A stretch of DNA of 6,638 nucleotides from Thermoplasmata archaeon (GCA_020343715.1 CP070808.1:2214616-2221253), one strand, 5' to 3'; positions 1 to 6,055 are shown, numbered from the stretch's first letter. Numbers and translations are program-made. Notes: generated by a model not told the origin, from the sequence alone.

Positions 1-840
1 TCCGTCCTCCACATGCTGGTGGGGTCGGAGGACTGTGCCCTCTGGGACAGGTTGTCCACCCTGCCCCTGGACAAGGAGGACCTGGACGACTACTTCAAGG
101 CCAAGGTGGACGACGGGGGCCTCATCGACAAGCACCTGGAGAGGGTTGACGAGGCCCTCAGGGACCATCGGGGCCCCCACTTCATCTTGGAGGACCGGTC
201 GTTCTGCGATGACGCCTCGGCCTTCGTCGACGCCCTTAGCCCCAGCGACGAGGAGCGGCTCGCCCTGGAGGCCGTGCTGCCCGACCTGGACCATCCCCTC
301 GTCCTGGAGCGGGCCACGCCCGCGAAGGTGCTGGCAGAGCTCTGGGACGACCACGGGGAGGCGATGCTGGGGGCGGTCGTGGGCGGTGACGAGGAGCTGA
401 TGGAGAAGTACCTGGACCATCCCGACGTCCAGAGCAGCCCCTCCCTGGTCCTCAAGCGGGCCCTGGTCGAGCACAGGAAGCGCACCATCATCGACCGGCT
501 CCCGACCTACGGCAAGCTGCCCATGGTGGCGAGGTTCTCCGACAAGGTGGCCCGGGCCTACAGGACCGAGGGGACCGAGGGCGCGCTGCGGACCATCGAG
601 AAGGAGCGGGGCGCGGAGAAGCGGATGAAGCCAGTGGCCTACGCGTTCCTCCTGGCCCTCGGCAAGGAGGCGGCGAAGAAGTGGCAGTATGACAAGACGG
701 ACATCGATTTCGCCAACTTCCTCCAGGACAAGGCGAAGGCGCTTCTGGAGGCCGAGCCCGAGGAGTACCACGAGGCCCTGCAGGCGATGCTCCAGGCCAC
801 CGGCTCGACCGAGAGGATCCCCGAACCCGGGAGCGGGTAG
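1..840 (+). CDS. Acidic helical protein of unknown function, 5' end outside the window
   Basis: I do not recognise this protein. The frame is open from the first base of the window through a TAG at 838-840, giving 279 visible residues. The first ATG (position 13) has no Shine-Dalgarno sequence in the few bases before it, and the frame continues upstream of it, so the gene probably starts outside the window. The product is soluble, rich in Glu, Asp, Leu and Ala, and predicted by eye to be almost entirely helical, with no signal peptide, membrane segment or cysteine cluster. A basic stretch (about visible residues 155-210, with motifs such as KRTIIDRLP and KERGAEKRMKP) sits between acidic flanks. 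The C-terminus ends in a flexible Gly/Pro-rich stretch (IPEPGSG). The next gene follows without a gap and its ribosome binding site overlaps this stop codon, so the two are almost certainly cotranscribed and may act together. Coding status is strong from frame length and G/C-biased third positions; function is unknown. Confidence 0.82.
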   Translation, partial: SVLHMLVGSEDCALWDRLSTLPLDKEDLDDYFKAKVDDGGLIDKHLERVDEALRDHRGPHFILEDRSFCDDASAFVDALSPSDEERLALEAVLPDLDHPLVLERATPAKVLAELWDDHGEAMLGAVVGGDEELMEKYLDHPDVQSSPSLVLKRALVEHRKRTIIDRLPTYGKLPMVARFSDKVARAYRTEGTEGALRTIEKERGAEKRMKPVAYAFLLALGKEAAKKWQYDKTDIDFANFLQDKAKALLEAEPEEYHEALQAMLQATGSTERIPEPGSG

Positions 841-843
841 GTG
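839..843 (+). promoter_or_regulatory. Shine-Dalgarno AGGTG that sets the start of the next gene
   Basis: AGGTG lies six bases before the ATG at 850 and matches the core of the archaeal consensus GGAGGTGAT. Its first two bases are the last two of the upstream TAG stop. This favours ATG 850 over the in-frame GTG at 841, which lies inside the motif itself and has no site of its own. The overlap with the stop codon suggests translational coupling of the two genes. Confidence 0.65.
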
Positions 844-849
844 GTCGCC

Positions 850-1593
850 ATGGCCTCCGACCGGCCCGAGGTGGCCATCCGACCTGGATTCTCCGCCGCC
901 CAGGTGGCATTCGAGGTTAACGTGACCAACCCGGGATCGCACAGCCTTTGGTCGCTGGTCCTCAAGCCCAGACCCATCCCCCCCACGACCCCCATCGACC
1001 GGGATTCCCACTCCATACCGCTGCTCCGTCCGAAGCGGTCGCGCAAGGTGGTCTTCCGCCTGAGACCGGAACTGGGACAGCGGGTGGTGGCCCTGGACCT
1101 GACCATCGAGTGGGAGGACGACGCGGGGGACACCCGGGGTCGGTCCCACGTGTCCAGTAAGCCGGTGGAGCTGGTGCCTCCCTCCATGTCCGCCCCCCGT
1201 GGGAACATCGAGAGATGGAGGGCCGGGCTCAGCGGGGGCGCCGCCGTGGACGCCCGGATCCGCCAACCGGTCACGCCCCCAGAAATGCTGGACGCCCTGG
1301 AGGAGAGGCTGTCCGGAACGCCAGGCCATTTGGACGTCCAGCGGGAAGAGGGACCACGGGGTCCCATGGGCCGCGTATGGGTCCGTGCGGAGGGCTCCCG
1401 AGGGAAGCGCGCAGGGCTGTTGGTCGACGTGACCCCAGACCCCAAGTTGGGTGGATGCAGGGTCCTGGTGACCGTCACGGCCACCTCGGAGGAGCTCTTG
1501 GCCCAGTTCTACGCCTCGGTCCTGCCTGACCTGGCGGCTGTCGTCCCGGGCATCGAGGAACTGACGCCCCACAGCCTTTCCCAGTCAGAGTGA
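850..1593 (+). CDS. Ig-like beta-sandwich plus alpha/beta domain protein, unknown function
   Basis: This 247-residue protein starts at ATG 850, chosen because AGGTG lies six bases upstream; the GTG at 841 would add only three residues. It has no signal peptide and no membrane helix, so it should be cytoplasmic. Residues about 5-108 show alternating hydrophobic strands and an NxTNPG turn (around residues 24-29), as in CARDB/NEW3-like Ig-fold sandwiches. After a Pro/Ser linker (about 109-118), residues 119-247 form a second domain: a helix after TPPEMLDALEERL, several strands, then a long strand (RVLVTVTATS) and a C-terminal helix (EELLAQFYASVLPDL). A sandwich of about 110 residues followed by an alpha/beta platform of similar size recalls the appendage ('ear') domains of eukaryotic clathrin adaptors; that resemblance is by layout only and is weak. 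It is probably cotranscribed with the preceding gene, whose stop codon abuts it. A convergent minus-strand gene begins its stop codon 49 bases downstream. Confidence 0.82.
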   Translation: MASDRPEVAIRPGFSAAQVAFEVNVTNPGSHSLWSLVLKPRPIPPTTPIDRDSHSIPLLRPKRSRKVVFRLRPELGQRVVALDLTIEWEDDAGDTRGRSHVSSKPVELVPPSMSAPRGNIERWRAGLSGGAAVDARIRQPVTPPEMLDALEERLSGTPGHLDVQREEGPRGPMGRVWVRAEGSRGKRAGLLVDVTPDPKLGGCRVLVTVTATSEELLAQFYASVLPDLAAVVPGIEELTPHSLSQSE

Positions 1594-1616
1594 CCAGCGG
1601 CGCCGGGGCTAGGGGT

Positions 1617-1631
1617 CGAAATATCAAAAGG
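1617..1631 (-). terminator. T-rich stretch downstream of the zinc-ribbon gene, possible archaeal terminator
   Basis: Read on the minus strand, the sequence just past the zinc-ribbon stop codon is CTCCTTTTGATATTT, an isolated A/T-rich patch in G+C-rich DNA. Archaeal RNA polymerase terminates at short T-rich tracts without needing a hairpin, so this is a reasonable end point. On the plus strand the same 49-bp convergent gap has a CGGCGCCG palindrome (1598-1605) but no T-run after it, so I do not call a plus-strand terminator. Confidence 0.35.
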
Positions 1632-1642
1632 AGACCGGCAGG

Positions 1643-1894
1643 TCAGTCCCACTTGCGGTCGGCTGCCTTGGTGCGCTTCCTCTCGTGACCTAGGGCGCCT
1701 ATCTCGGCGGGGGCCTCCTCCTCCTCCAGCTCCTCCGACTTGGGAGTGTGCTTCCAGGTGCACTTCTGGAAGTACTTGGGCAGCACGCCGAGTATGGTAT
1801 AGCACTCCTCGCAGACGACGACCAGGTACACCTCCTTGTCCTGGACCTCGCCCTCGGTGACCTTCCCGCAATGGGGACAGACGGGCATCTGCAT
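1643..1894 (-). CDS. Small zinc-ribbon protein, 83 residues
   Basis: The product has two cysteine knuckles, CPHC at residues 6-9 and CEEC at residues 28-31, spaced as in a one-zinc ribbon, with a beta-hairpin-like segment between them (EVYLVVV). A fifth cysteine at residue 45 lies in a Lys/Aro-rich stretch (YFQKCTWKH). The remaining third is low-complexity: an acidic run (SEELEEEEAP) followed by a basic tail (HERKRTKAADRK). Zinc ribbons of this size in archaea often bind nucleic acid or serve as accessory subunits, but nothing here picks a partner, so function is unassigned. Two in-frame ATGs (1894 and 1888) are possible starts; neither has a clear Shine-Dalgarno sequence, in keeping with a short or absent leader below the A/T-rich element at 1921-1939. 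It lies 66 bp downstream of the 93-residue gene on the same strand and converges with the beta-sandwich gene. Confidence 0.8.
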   Translation of the reverse strand: MQMPVCPHCGKVTEGEVQDKEVYLVVVCEECYTILGVLPKYFQKCTWKHTPKSEELEEEEAPAEIGALGHERKRTKAADRKWD

Positions 1895-1920
1895 GGGAAC
1901 CGCTGATGGGAGTGTGGTGG

Positions 1921-1939
1921 GGATTTATCAATATTGTGG
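1921..1939 (-). promoter_or_regulatory. Probable TATA-box promoter for the zinc-ribbon gene
   Basis: The minus strand reads ACAATATTGATAAATCC in an otherwise G+C-rich 66-bp spacer. Its TTGATAAAT portion (1931 down to 1923) is centred about 33 bases before the ATG at 1894. With the usual archaeal TATA-to-start distance of roughly 25-27 bases, transcription would begin only a few bases before the start codon, which fits the missing Shine-Dalgarno sequence. This implies the gene can be transcribed independently of the two genes upstream. Confidence 0.45.
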
Positions 1940-1960
1940 AACCCGATGAGGCGGGGGTCC

Positions 1961-2242
1961 TCAGGAGACCTCGTATAGGTTCCTAAACTCCCGGAGCATC
2001 GCGTCGCCGTACGCGTCCTCCGACTGGGGTGGTATGTAGTTGTAGCGCTTGGTGGCCCTGAGGAGCTGGGCCCTGGTCTCCTCGTCGTCCATGGGTCCCA
2101 TCCCGACCACCTCGTCCATGATGGTCTGGAACTCCATGATGCCGATGGAGTTGCCCTCCACCTGGATCTTCGTGACCCACCTGGCGGCTGCCAGGGTGCA
2201 GCACGGCACCCCGCGGTCCTCGTCGTCCTGCTCCTCGGTCAT
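1961..2242 (-). CDS. Small 'NYIP'-motif archaeal protein, 93 residues, function unknown
   Basis: The pattern is that of a small family I associate with methanogens and anaerobes: a beta segment WVTKIQVEGNSIGI, a helix with LD-like spacing (MEFQTIMDEVVGMG), a helix ending in LLRATKRYNYIP, and a terminal helix (AYGDAMLREFRNLYE). Similar proteins are sometimes labelled 'NAC family transcription factor' in automatic annotation; I recall this from memory and do not trust the name. A vicinal cysteine pair (residues 14-15) after an acidic N-terminus could bind metal or be redox active. ATG 2242 is chosen because GAGGAC (2253 down to 2248) sits at good spacing before it; a TTG at 2272 would add ten residues but has no ribosome binding site. 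It begins 48 bp after the stop of the large surface-protein gene with no A/T-rich promoter between them, so cotranscription is likely. Confidence 0.78.
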   Translation of the reverse strand: MTEEQDDEDRGVPCCTLAAARWVTKIQVEGNSIGIMEFQTIMDEVVGMGPMDDEETRAQLLRATKRYNYIPPQSEDAYGDAMLREFRNLYEVS

Positions 2243-2290
2243 GGGTCGTCCTCGCTCCTCTTTGTCGGTCAAGGTGGGGTGCCCAGGATC

Positions 2291-5200
2291 TCACTCCTTG
2301 GGCTCCTCGATCTCCTCCATGACCTCCTCCAGCACCCAGTCCTGGGCCGACTTCTTCTTCTCCCCGGGGACCTCCTCGGGCTGCTCGGCATCTGGGACCT
2401 GTTCCTCGGGAGCGGGCTCGAGCTCGAAGTCGGGAGCGGGTTCTAGCTCGCCCTCGGGGGCGGGGACCTCCTCGATCTCAGGCTCGGGTACGGGTTCAGG
2501 CTCCGGTTCTGGTGCGGGTTCGGGTTCGGGCTCCGGCTCGAGCTCCGGCTCCTGGACGGGCTCTGCTGCCTCCTGGGGCACTTCGTAGGGCTCGTATGGG
2601 GGCGCCTCTGGCACATCCACAATCGGCGGAGGAGGTACCTCCGGTGGTTCCGGTTCGGGAACAGGAGGTACTTCCTCTGGTTCAGGTGCTGGTGGTACCT
2701 CTGGTTCGATCTCTAGTTCAGCAGGGGGAACCTCAGGCGGAGTCTCGTAGTGGAGGTCCGGTGGTTCCATCGGAGCCACCATCGATGGGGGTTCCGGCGG
2801 CACCTCGGGCGGGGCCTCGGGCGGGGCCTCGGGCGGGGTCATCATGATGGGACCTTCGGTATCGGGGTACATCTCTGGCTCCTCGAGCATCAGCTCGAAG
2901 GACTCCGTCTCCACGGGCTCCTCGACCACCTCCTTGGGCGGTGCGACAACCGGTTGGGGTTCCCTGGGCGAGGGTTGCGGTGGCATGTCCGAGAGGGCCC
3001 TGATCCTGCCCATCAGGACGATGAGCAGGATTATGGTGATGACGCCGAAGGCCAGGATGAGCCCCAGGTTCAGGGTCGACGAGCCGCCTCCCTCGGTCGA
3101 CTCCTTGATGTCGGCCACATCGTCGGAGATGGCGTTGAGCTGCGCCATTATGGTCTCCAGGTCTGACAGGGCGGCCAGCTGGGACTCGGTGGAGTTGAAG
3201 CCGTCGCCCACCTGGTTGCTCAGACCGTCCAGCCTCATGACCATCACGTCAACGGTGTTGGCGTGTCGGGCCGCCTCGGCGTCGTCCAGCTCCACCAGGT
3301 CGTTGGACAGGTCCACCATCATGGTCCGCAGCTCGTCCAGGGTAGTGTCGTTGACGGCCTCCACCAGGGCCATGGTCTCGTCGAGACCGGCAAGCACCTC
3401 GCCGTGACGGGCGGACCCGTTGGCCTCCATCTCCATCAGGTAGTCGGCGATGGCCACCATGCCCATCCCCGCCTCGGCACGGAATTCGGCCAGGGAGGCG
3501 TTGATGACGGCCAGCTGCATCGCCAGGGAGGCGTTCAGGTCGTCCATGAGGAGGGATATCTGCTCCGTCTGGAGGGCGATGTACTCCTGCAGGGCCGAGG
3601 TGTTGTCGGCGATGGAGCCCTCGAGGGCGTCCATTCGGGCCTGGATGCCATCGTCCAGGCCATCCAGGTCCGCCAGGATCTGGGCAAGGGCCGAGGCCCG
3701 CTCGGCCACTCCGGTCTGGTTCATGCCGTCGATGTCGTCGACGATGTCAGCAAGCTGGTCCGCGATGGCGGCCAACTGGTCGCTCTGGCTCATCCCGTCC
3801 ACCACGAACATGGTGGAGTTGCTGGACGTCCAGACGTGGGATGACATCTGGTACGCCATCACGGTCACCCACAGGGTGACGTTGCCCACGGCCACGTCGC
3901 TGGGCAGCAGGAAGGTGAAGCCGTAGGTGGTGAGCGTCGTGGTGGACATCGATGGCAGGTAGACGATGGACCCGGCGGTGTCGTTGTATATGGCGGTTAT
4001 CACCGCGGAGTCGGTGGGGGACACGCCCTGGAGGGCCACAATCGCGGTGACCCGCTGGTCGGGGGTGTAGGTGTTGCTCACCGTCGTGAGGGTGATGTTC
4101 AGGCCAACGGACGGCATGTTGTTGACCGTCACCGTCAAGGTGTCGGAGATGGCGGCCGAGAACCTCACGTGGGCCATGGCGGTGAGGTTGTAGCTCATGT
4201 CCTCCATCAGGGTGGTCGTGTCCAGTACCAGCTGGTAGGGCTCGGTCCTGTCCGCGCCAACCAGGGTGCCCTCCAGGTACCACTCGACCACGGACACCTC
4301 GTCCCCCGAGGCGATGGCCTCGGCGACGACGAGCCCAGCGACGAAGTCCCCGTCGGCGGGTTCGATGATGGCGACGCTGGCCAGGGGGTTGTCGCCCCAT
4401 TGCCTTACAAGAGGGTAGGTGTCCCCAATGGTGCTGCCAAGAATGTGGGGCGTATCGCCTAGCTGGTCGGGGCCCATCACGTCCTGGGCGGGACCGCTGT
4501 ACAGGTCCCTGCCTGAGTAGGTGTCCCAGTAATTCCCGCCGTTGGGATACCCGCTGTCCCATCTGTCGGTGGTCTGGGGCGAAAGGACATGCAAGGTGTT
4601 GTTGATGAAGTTATTGTGGTAGAAGATATTCGCCCTGGCTCCGCCGTTGTTCTGGACGCCGACCCCGTTGTCCTTGATCAGGTTGCGGCGGACGGTATTG
4701 TCCCTGGAACCTCCGAACATGAAGACGATACCCTTGTGGTTGCCGACGATGGTGTTGTCCTCGATCACGTTAAAACGGGACCTGGAGAAGCCAGCGATGT
4801 TGATCGCCGAGTCGGTCCCGCCGAAGATGTGGGCGTTGTTCTCCAAGTGGTTGTGATGGATCCATATCATATCCGTGGCGCCCGAATCGAAGAGGCCGAT
4901 GCCAAGGCCCTCGTTGTCCCTAATCGTGTTGCCCGAGATCTCGGCACCGTCGCAGTTGTCCAGGTAGAAGCCCCAGCCATTGCTCACGATCGTATTGTCG
5001 ATGATGTTGATGTCTATCCCGAAGAATACGAACAGGGCCAGGTCGATGGAGTACATCACCGTGTTGTCCCTGAACTCTAGCCGGGTCATGCTGTCGGCGA
5101 AAACACCGTCGAAGGAGCTGTTGGTGATGACGCAGTTGGCAATCACCACGTCCTGATTGGGTCCCAGGAACTCGATCCCCCAAAGACCGCTGGAGTTTAT

Positions 5201-5803
5201 CGTGCAGTTGGTGATGGTGACGTTCGAGATGTCCGAGTTCACGCGGATGCCGTCCTCGCCCGGGGTGTCGTCGATGGTGCATCCGTGGATGGTCACGTTG
5301 TTCGATAGGTGGATTATCATCCCGAAGTCGGTGTTGGAGGTGAAGGAGCTGTTCCCGATGTAGAGCCAGTGGGCGCCGTTGGTCCGGAGGCCCCGGCTGT
5401 ATCCCGATACGTTGACGTCCTCCACGGTGCAGTTCTCGCCCTTGATGTATATACCGGAGGTCCCGCCGCCCGTGATGTTCAGCTTCGATAGGACGGTCCC
5501 GTCGGCGTTCACGTCGACAGCGGTCGGGACGCTGGTCTGGACGAACGTCTCCTGGGTTCCGTTCCCTACGATCTCCACCTGGGTGTCGATGACCAGGTTC
5601 TCCGAGTAGGTGCCCGCATGGACCCTGATGGTGTCGCCAGCATTGGCGTTGTCTATGGCGTCCTGGATGGTGGAGTAGTCGTCGGGCACCACGATGGTGG
5701 CGCCCTCCGCAGCCGGGACCGCAACGAGCGTCAGCGCAGCTAACGCAACGGCAACCATCAGAATCAATACGGGGAGCATCTTGGGATGCGATGTCGCTTC
5801 CAT
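2291..5803 (-). CDS. NosD-like beta-helix surface protein with coiled-coil stalk, one TM helix and Pro/Glu tail
   Basis: This 1170-residue protein is a membrane-anchored cell-surface protein. Domains in order: Sec-type signal peptide (1-35, hydrophobic core about 10-29, likely cut after AEGA); right-handed beta-helix (about 36-465) opening with the typical YSTIQDAIDNANAGDTI motif and closing with GGNYWDTYSG (422-431), GDTP and DTYPL as in NosD/PbH1 proteins; Ig-like domain (about 474-562); second beta-rich domain (about 563-669); coiled-coil stalk (about 672-902); transmembrane helix (911-932), with Arg933 and Arg935 just after it; Pro/Glu-rich tail (933-1170). At least 20 N-x-S/T sequons precede the membrane helix, while the tail has no asparagine, supporting an outside stalk and an inside tail. 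ATG 5803 is chosen because GGAGG lies eight bases upstream and the signal peptide then starts properly; a GTG at 5896 would add 31 residues that spoil it. NosD itself helps copper loading of nitrous-oxide reductase, but no nos genes are near, so only the fold is shared. Likely roles are adhesion, glycan binding or envelope scaffolding; unproven. Confidence 0.88.
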   Translation of the reverse strand: MEATSHPKMLPVLILMVAVALAALTLVAVPAAEGATIVVPDDYSTIQDAIDNANAGDTIRVHAGTYSENLVIDTQVEIVGNGTQETFVQTSVPTAVDVNADGTVLSKLNITGGGTSGIYIKGENCTVEDVNVSGYSRGLRTNGAHWLYIGNSSFTSNTDFGMIIHLSNNVTIHGCTIDDTPGEDGIRVNSDISNVTITNCTINSSGLWGIEFLGPNQDVVIANCVITNSSFDGVFADSMTRLEFRDNTVMYSIDLALFVFFGIDINIIDNTIVSNGWGFYLDNCDGAEISGNTIRDNEGLGIGLFDSGATDMIWIHHNHLENNAHIFGGTDSAINIAGFSRSRFNVIEDNTIVGNHKGIVFMFGGSRDNTVRRNLIKDNGVGVQNNGGARANIFYHNNFINNTLHVLSPQTTDRWDSGYPNGGNYWDTYSGRDLYSGPAQDVMGPDQLGDTPHILGSTIGDTYPLVRQWGDNPLASVAIIEPADGDFVAGLVVAEAIASGDEVSVVEWYLEGTLVGADRTEPYQLVLDTTTLMEDMSYNLTAMAHVRFSAAISDTLTVTVNNMPSVGLNITLTTVSNTYTPDQRVTAIVALQGVSPTDSAVITAIYNDTAGSIVYLPSMSTTTLTTYGFTFLLPSDVAVGNVTLWVTVMAYQMSSHVWTSSNSTMFVVDGMSQSDQLAAIADQLADIVDDIDGMNQTGVAERASALAQILADLDGLDDGIQARMDALEGSIADNTSALQEYIALQTEQISLLMDDLNASLAMQLAVINASLAEFRAEAGMGMVAIADYLMEMEANGSARHGEVLAGLDETMALVEAVNDTTLDELRTMMVDLSNDLVELDDAEAARHANTVDVMVMRLDGLSNQVGDGFNSTESQLAALSDLETIMAQLNAISDDVADIKESTEGGGSSTLNLGLILAFGVITIILLIVLMGRIRALSDMPPQPSPREPQPVVAPPKEVVEEPVETESFELMLEEPEMYPDTEGPIMMTPPEAPPEAPPEVPPEPPSMVAPMEPPDLHYETPPEVPPAELEIEPEVPPAPEPEEVPPVPEPEPPEVPPPPIVDVPEAPPYEPYEVPQEAAEPVQEPELEPEPEPEPAPEPEPEPVPEPEIEEVPAPEGELEPAPDFELEPAPEEQVPDAEQPEEVPGEKKKSAQDWVLEEVMEEIEEPKE
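2481..2552 (-). repeat. Degenerate 6-bp repeat coding for Glu-Pro dipeptides
   Basis: About twelve consecutive hexamers of the form GGYTCN (plus-strand reading, with variants GGTACG, GGTGCG and AGCTCC) fill this stretch. On the coding strand they give an alternating Glu-Pro run, at about residues 1085-1108 of the surface protein, with a few Ala, Val or Leu substitutions. Third positions vary between units, so the dipeptide pattern seems maintained by selection or by old expansion rather than by fresh slippage. Confidence 0.75.
2803..2838 (-). repeat. Three perfect 12-bp tandem repeats in the Pro/Glu tail
   Basis: CCTCGGGCGGGG occurs three times head to tail (2803-2814, 2815-2826, 2827-2838) with no mismatch. 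On the coding strand each unit gives a Pro-Pro-Glu-Ala/Val step in PPEAPPEAPPEVPPEPP. Perfect identity including wobble bases indicates recent duplication, so copy number may vary among close relatives. Confidence 0.8.
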
Positions 5804-5808
5804 ACTAC

Positions 5809-5864
5809 CGTCCTCCGGTGTACTGCCCCTATCGAAGGTGATACACCACAGGTTCCGGAGGACG
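5809..5864 (-). promoter_or_regulatory. Leader hairpin that would sequester the surface-protein ribosome binding site
   Basis: CGTCCTCCGG (5809-5818) and CCGGAGGACG (5855-5864) form a perfect 10-bp inverted repeat with a 36-base loop. In the minus-strand mRNA the downstream arm contains the Shine-Dalgarno GGAGG (5816 down to 5812), eight bases before ATG 5803, and the upstream arm is its exact complement. Inside the loop TGTA (5819-5822) can also pair with TACA (5842-5845). If folded, the ribosome binding site would be buried, so translation would need unfolding by a protein, ligand or temperature, or coupling to transcription. The repeat is directly visible; the regulatory role is inferred. 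Confidence 0.5.
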
Positions 5865-5965
5865 TGGCCAGCGCGTCTCCCTCCCCGGTCCGACACGCTC
5901 GCCCTCGTTCCCGGGAATGTAGCCTGTTGTCATCCCCCGAAGAGACATGGATAATTTCCCTCCCT

Positions 5966-5974
5966 CGTATAAAG
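5966..5974 (-). promoter_or_regulatory. Probable TATA box for the surface-protein gene
   Basis: The minus strand reads CTTTATACG here, a good archaeal TATA element. It predicts a start of transcription near 5944 and thus a leader of about 140 bases, long for an archaeal mRNA. On the plus strand the same bases read CGTATAAAG, so the element could instead serve tatC with a leader of about 85 bases; orientation cannot be settled from sequence alone. A weaker A/T patch (AAATTATCC on the minus strand, about 5957-5949) is an alternative. Confidence 0.45.
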
Positions 5975-5982
5975 TCTTTAGC

Positions 5983-5992
5983 GATAATTATC
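5983..5992. promoter_or_regulatory. Perfect palindrome GATAATTATC, candidate operator
   Basis: GATAATTATC is an exact 10-bp palindrome. Its half GATAATT recurs at 5950-5956, 33 bp away, close to three helical turns, with the TATA element at 5966-5974 between the two copies. Symmetric A/T sites of this kind beside archaeal promoters often bind dimeric winged-helix regulators. No regulator gene lies in the window, so the site is a candidate only. Confidence 0.35.
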
Positions 5993-6045
5993 AGGGGGGG
6001 CTCGGCCTCGGCCTGCATAGGTAGCCCTGGCCCTTTGGGGCGCAA

Positions 6046-6055
6046 GGTTAATATC
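6046..6055 (+). promoter_or_regulatory. Probable TATA box for tatC
   Basis: GGTTAATATC is an isolated A/T-rich element preceded by a purine-rich GCAA that could act as a BRE. Its TTAATAT core is centred about 30 bases before the ATG at 6081, so transcription would start at or within a few bases of the start codon. That predicts a leaderless or nearly leaderless tatC mRNA and explains the lack of a good Shine-Dalgarno sequence before 6081. Confidence 0.5.

Noticed and set aside
639..1484. Open minus-strand frame of 281 codons opposite the first two genes.
   Set aside because: It is a typical antisense frame in G+C-rich coding DNA: low-complexity Ser/Arg/Pro content, spanning two genes on the other strand, without a start signal.
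1598..1605. CGGCGCCG palindrome after the beta-sandwich gene, as a hairpin terminator.
   Set aside because: There is no T-run after it on the plus strand, and such short G+C palindromes are frequent by chance in this composition.
1633..1644. GACC-GGCA-GGTC inverted repeat in the convergent gap.
   Set aside because: A four-base stem is too short to support any call and it overlaps the stop codon of the zinc-ribbon gene.
2049..2588. Open plus-strand frame of 179 codons, rich in Ser and Gly.
   Set aside because: It is the antisense of the Glu-Pro repeat and the downstream small gene; its Ser-Gly runs are just the complement of the hexamer array, and it has no ribosome binding site or domain.
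36..4534. Copper-delivery NosD for nitrous-oxide reductase.
   Set aside because: The fold and the closing NYW/GDTP/YPL motifs are NosD-like, but they are shared by a large family of archaeal surface proteins. No nosZ, nosF or nosY is near, and the stalk and tail are absent from true NosD.
3747..4562. Open minus-strand frame of 271 codons rich in Arg, His and Gly.
   Set aside because: It overlaps the beta-helix gene in another frame of the same strand, with a composition expected from a frame shadow; the main frame is uninterrupted and has clear domains.
5804..5896. Upstream extension of the surface protein to a GTG at 5896, adding 31 residues that include an RR pair.
   Set aside because: The extension puts charged and polar residues before a proper Sec signal peptide and runs through the leader hairpin. 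ATG 5803 has a well-spaced GGAGG; the GTG does not. The RR pair therefore is not evidence of a Tat signal.
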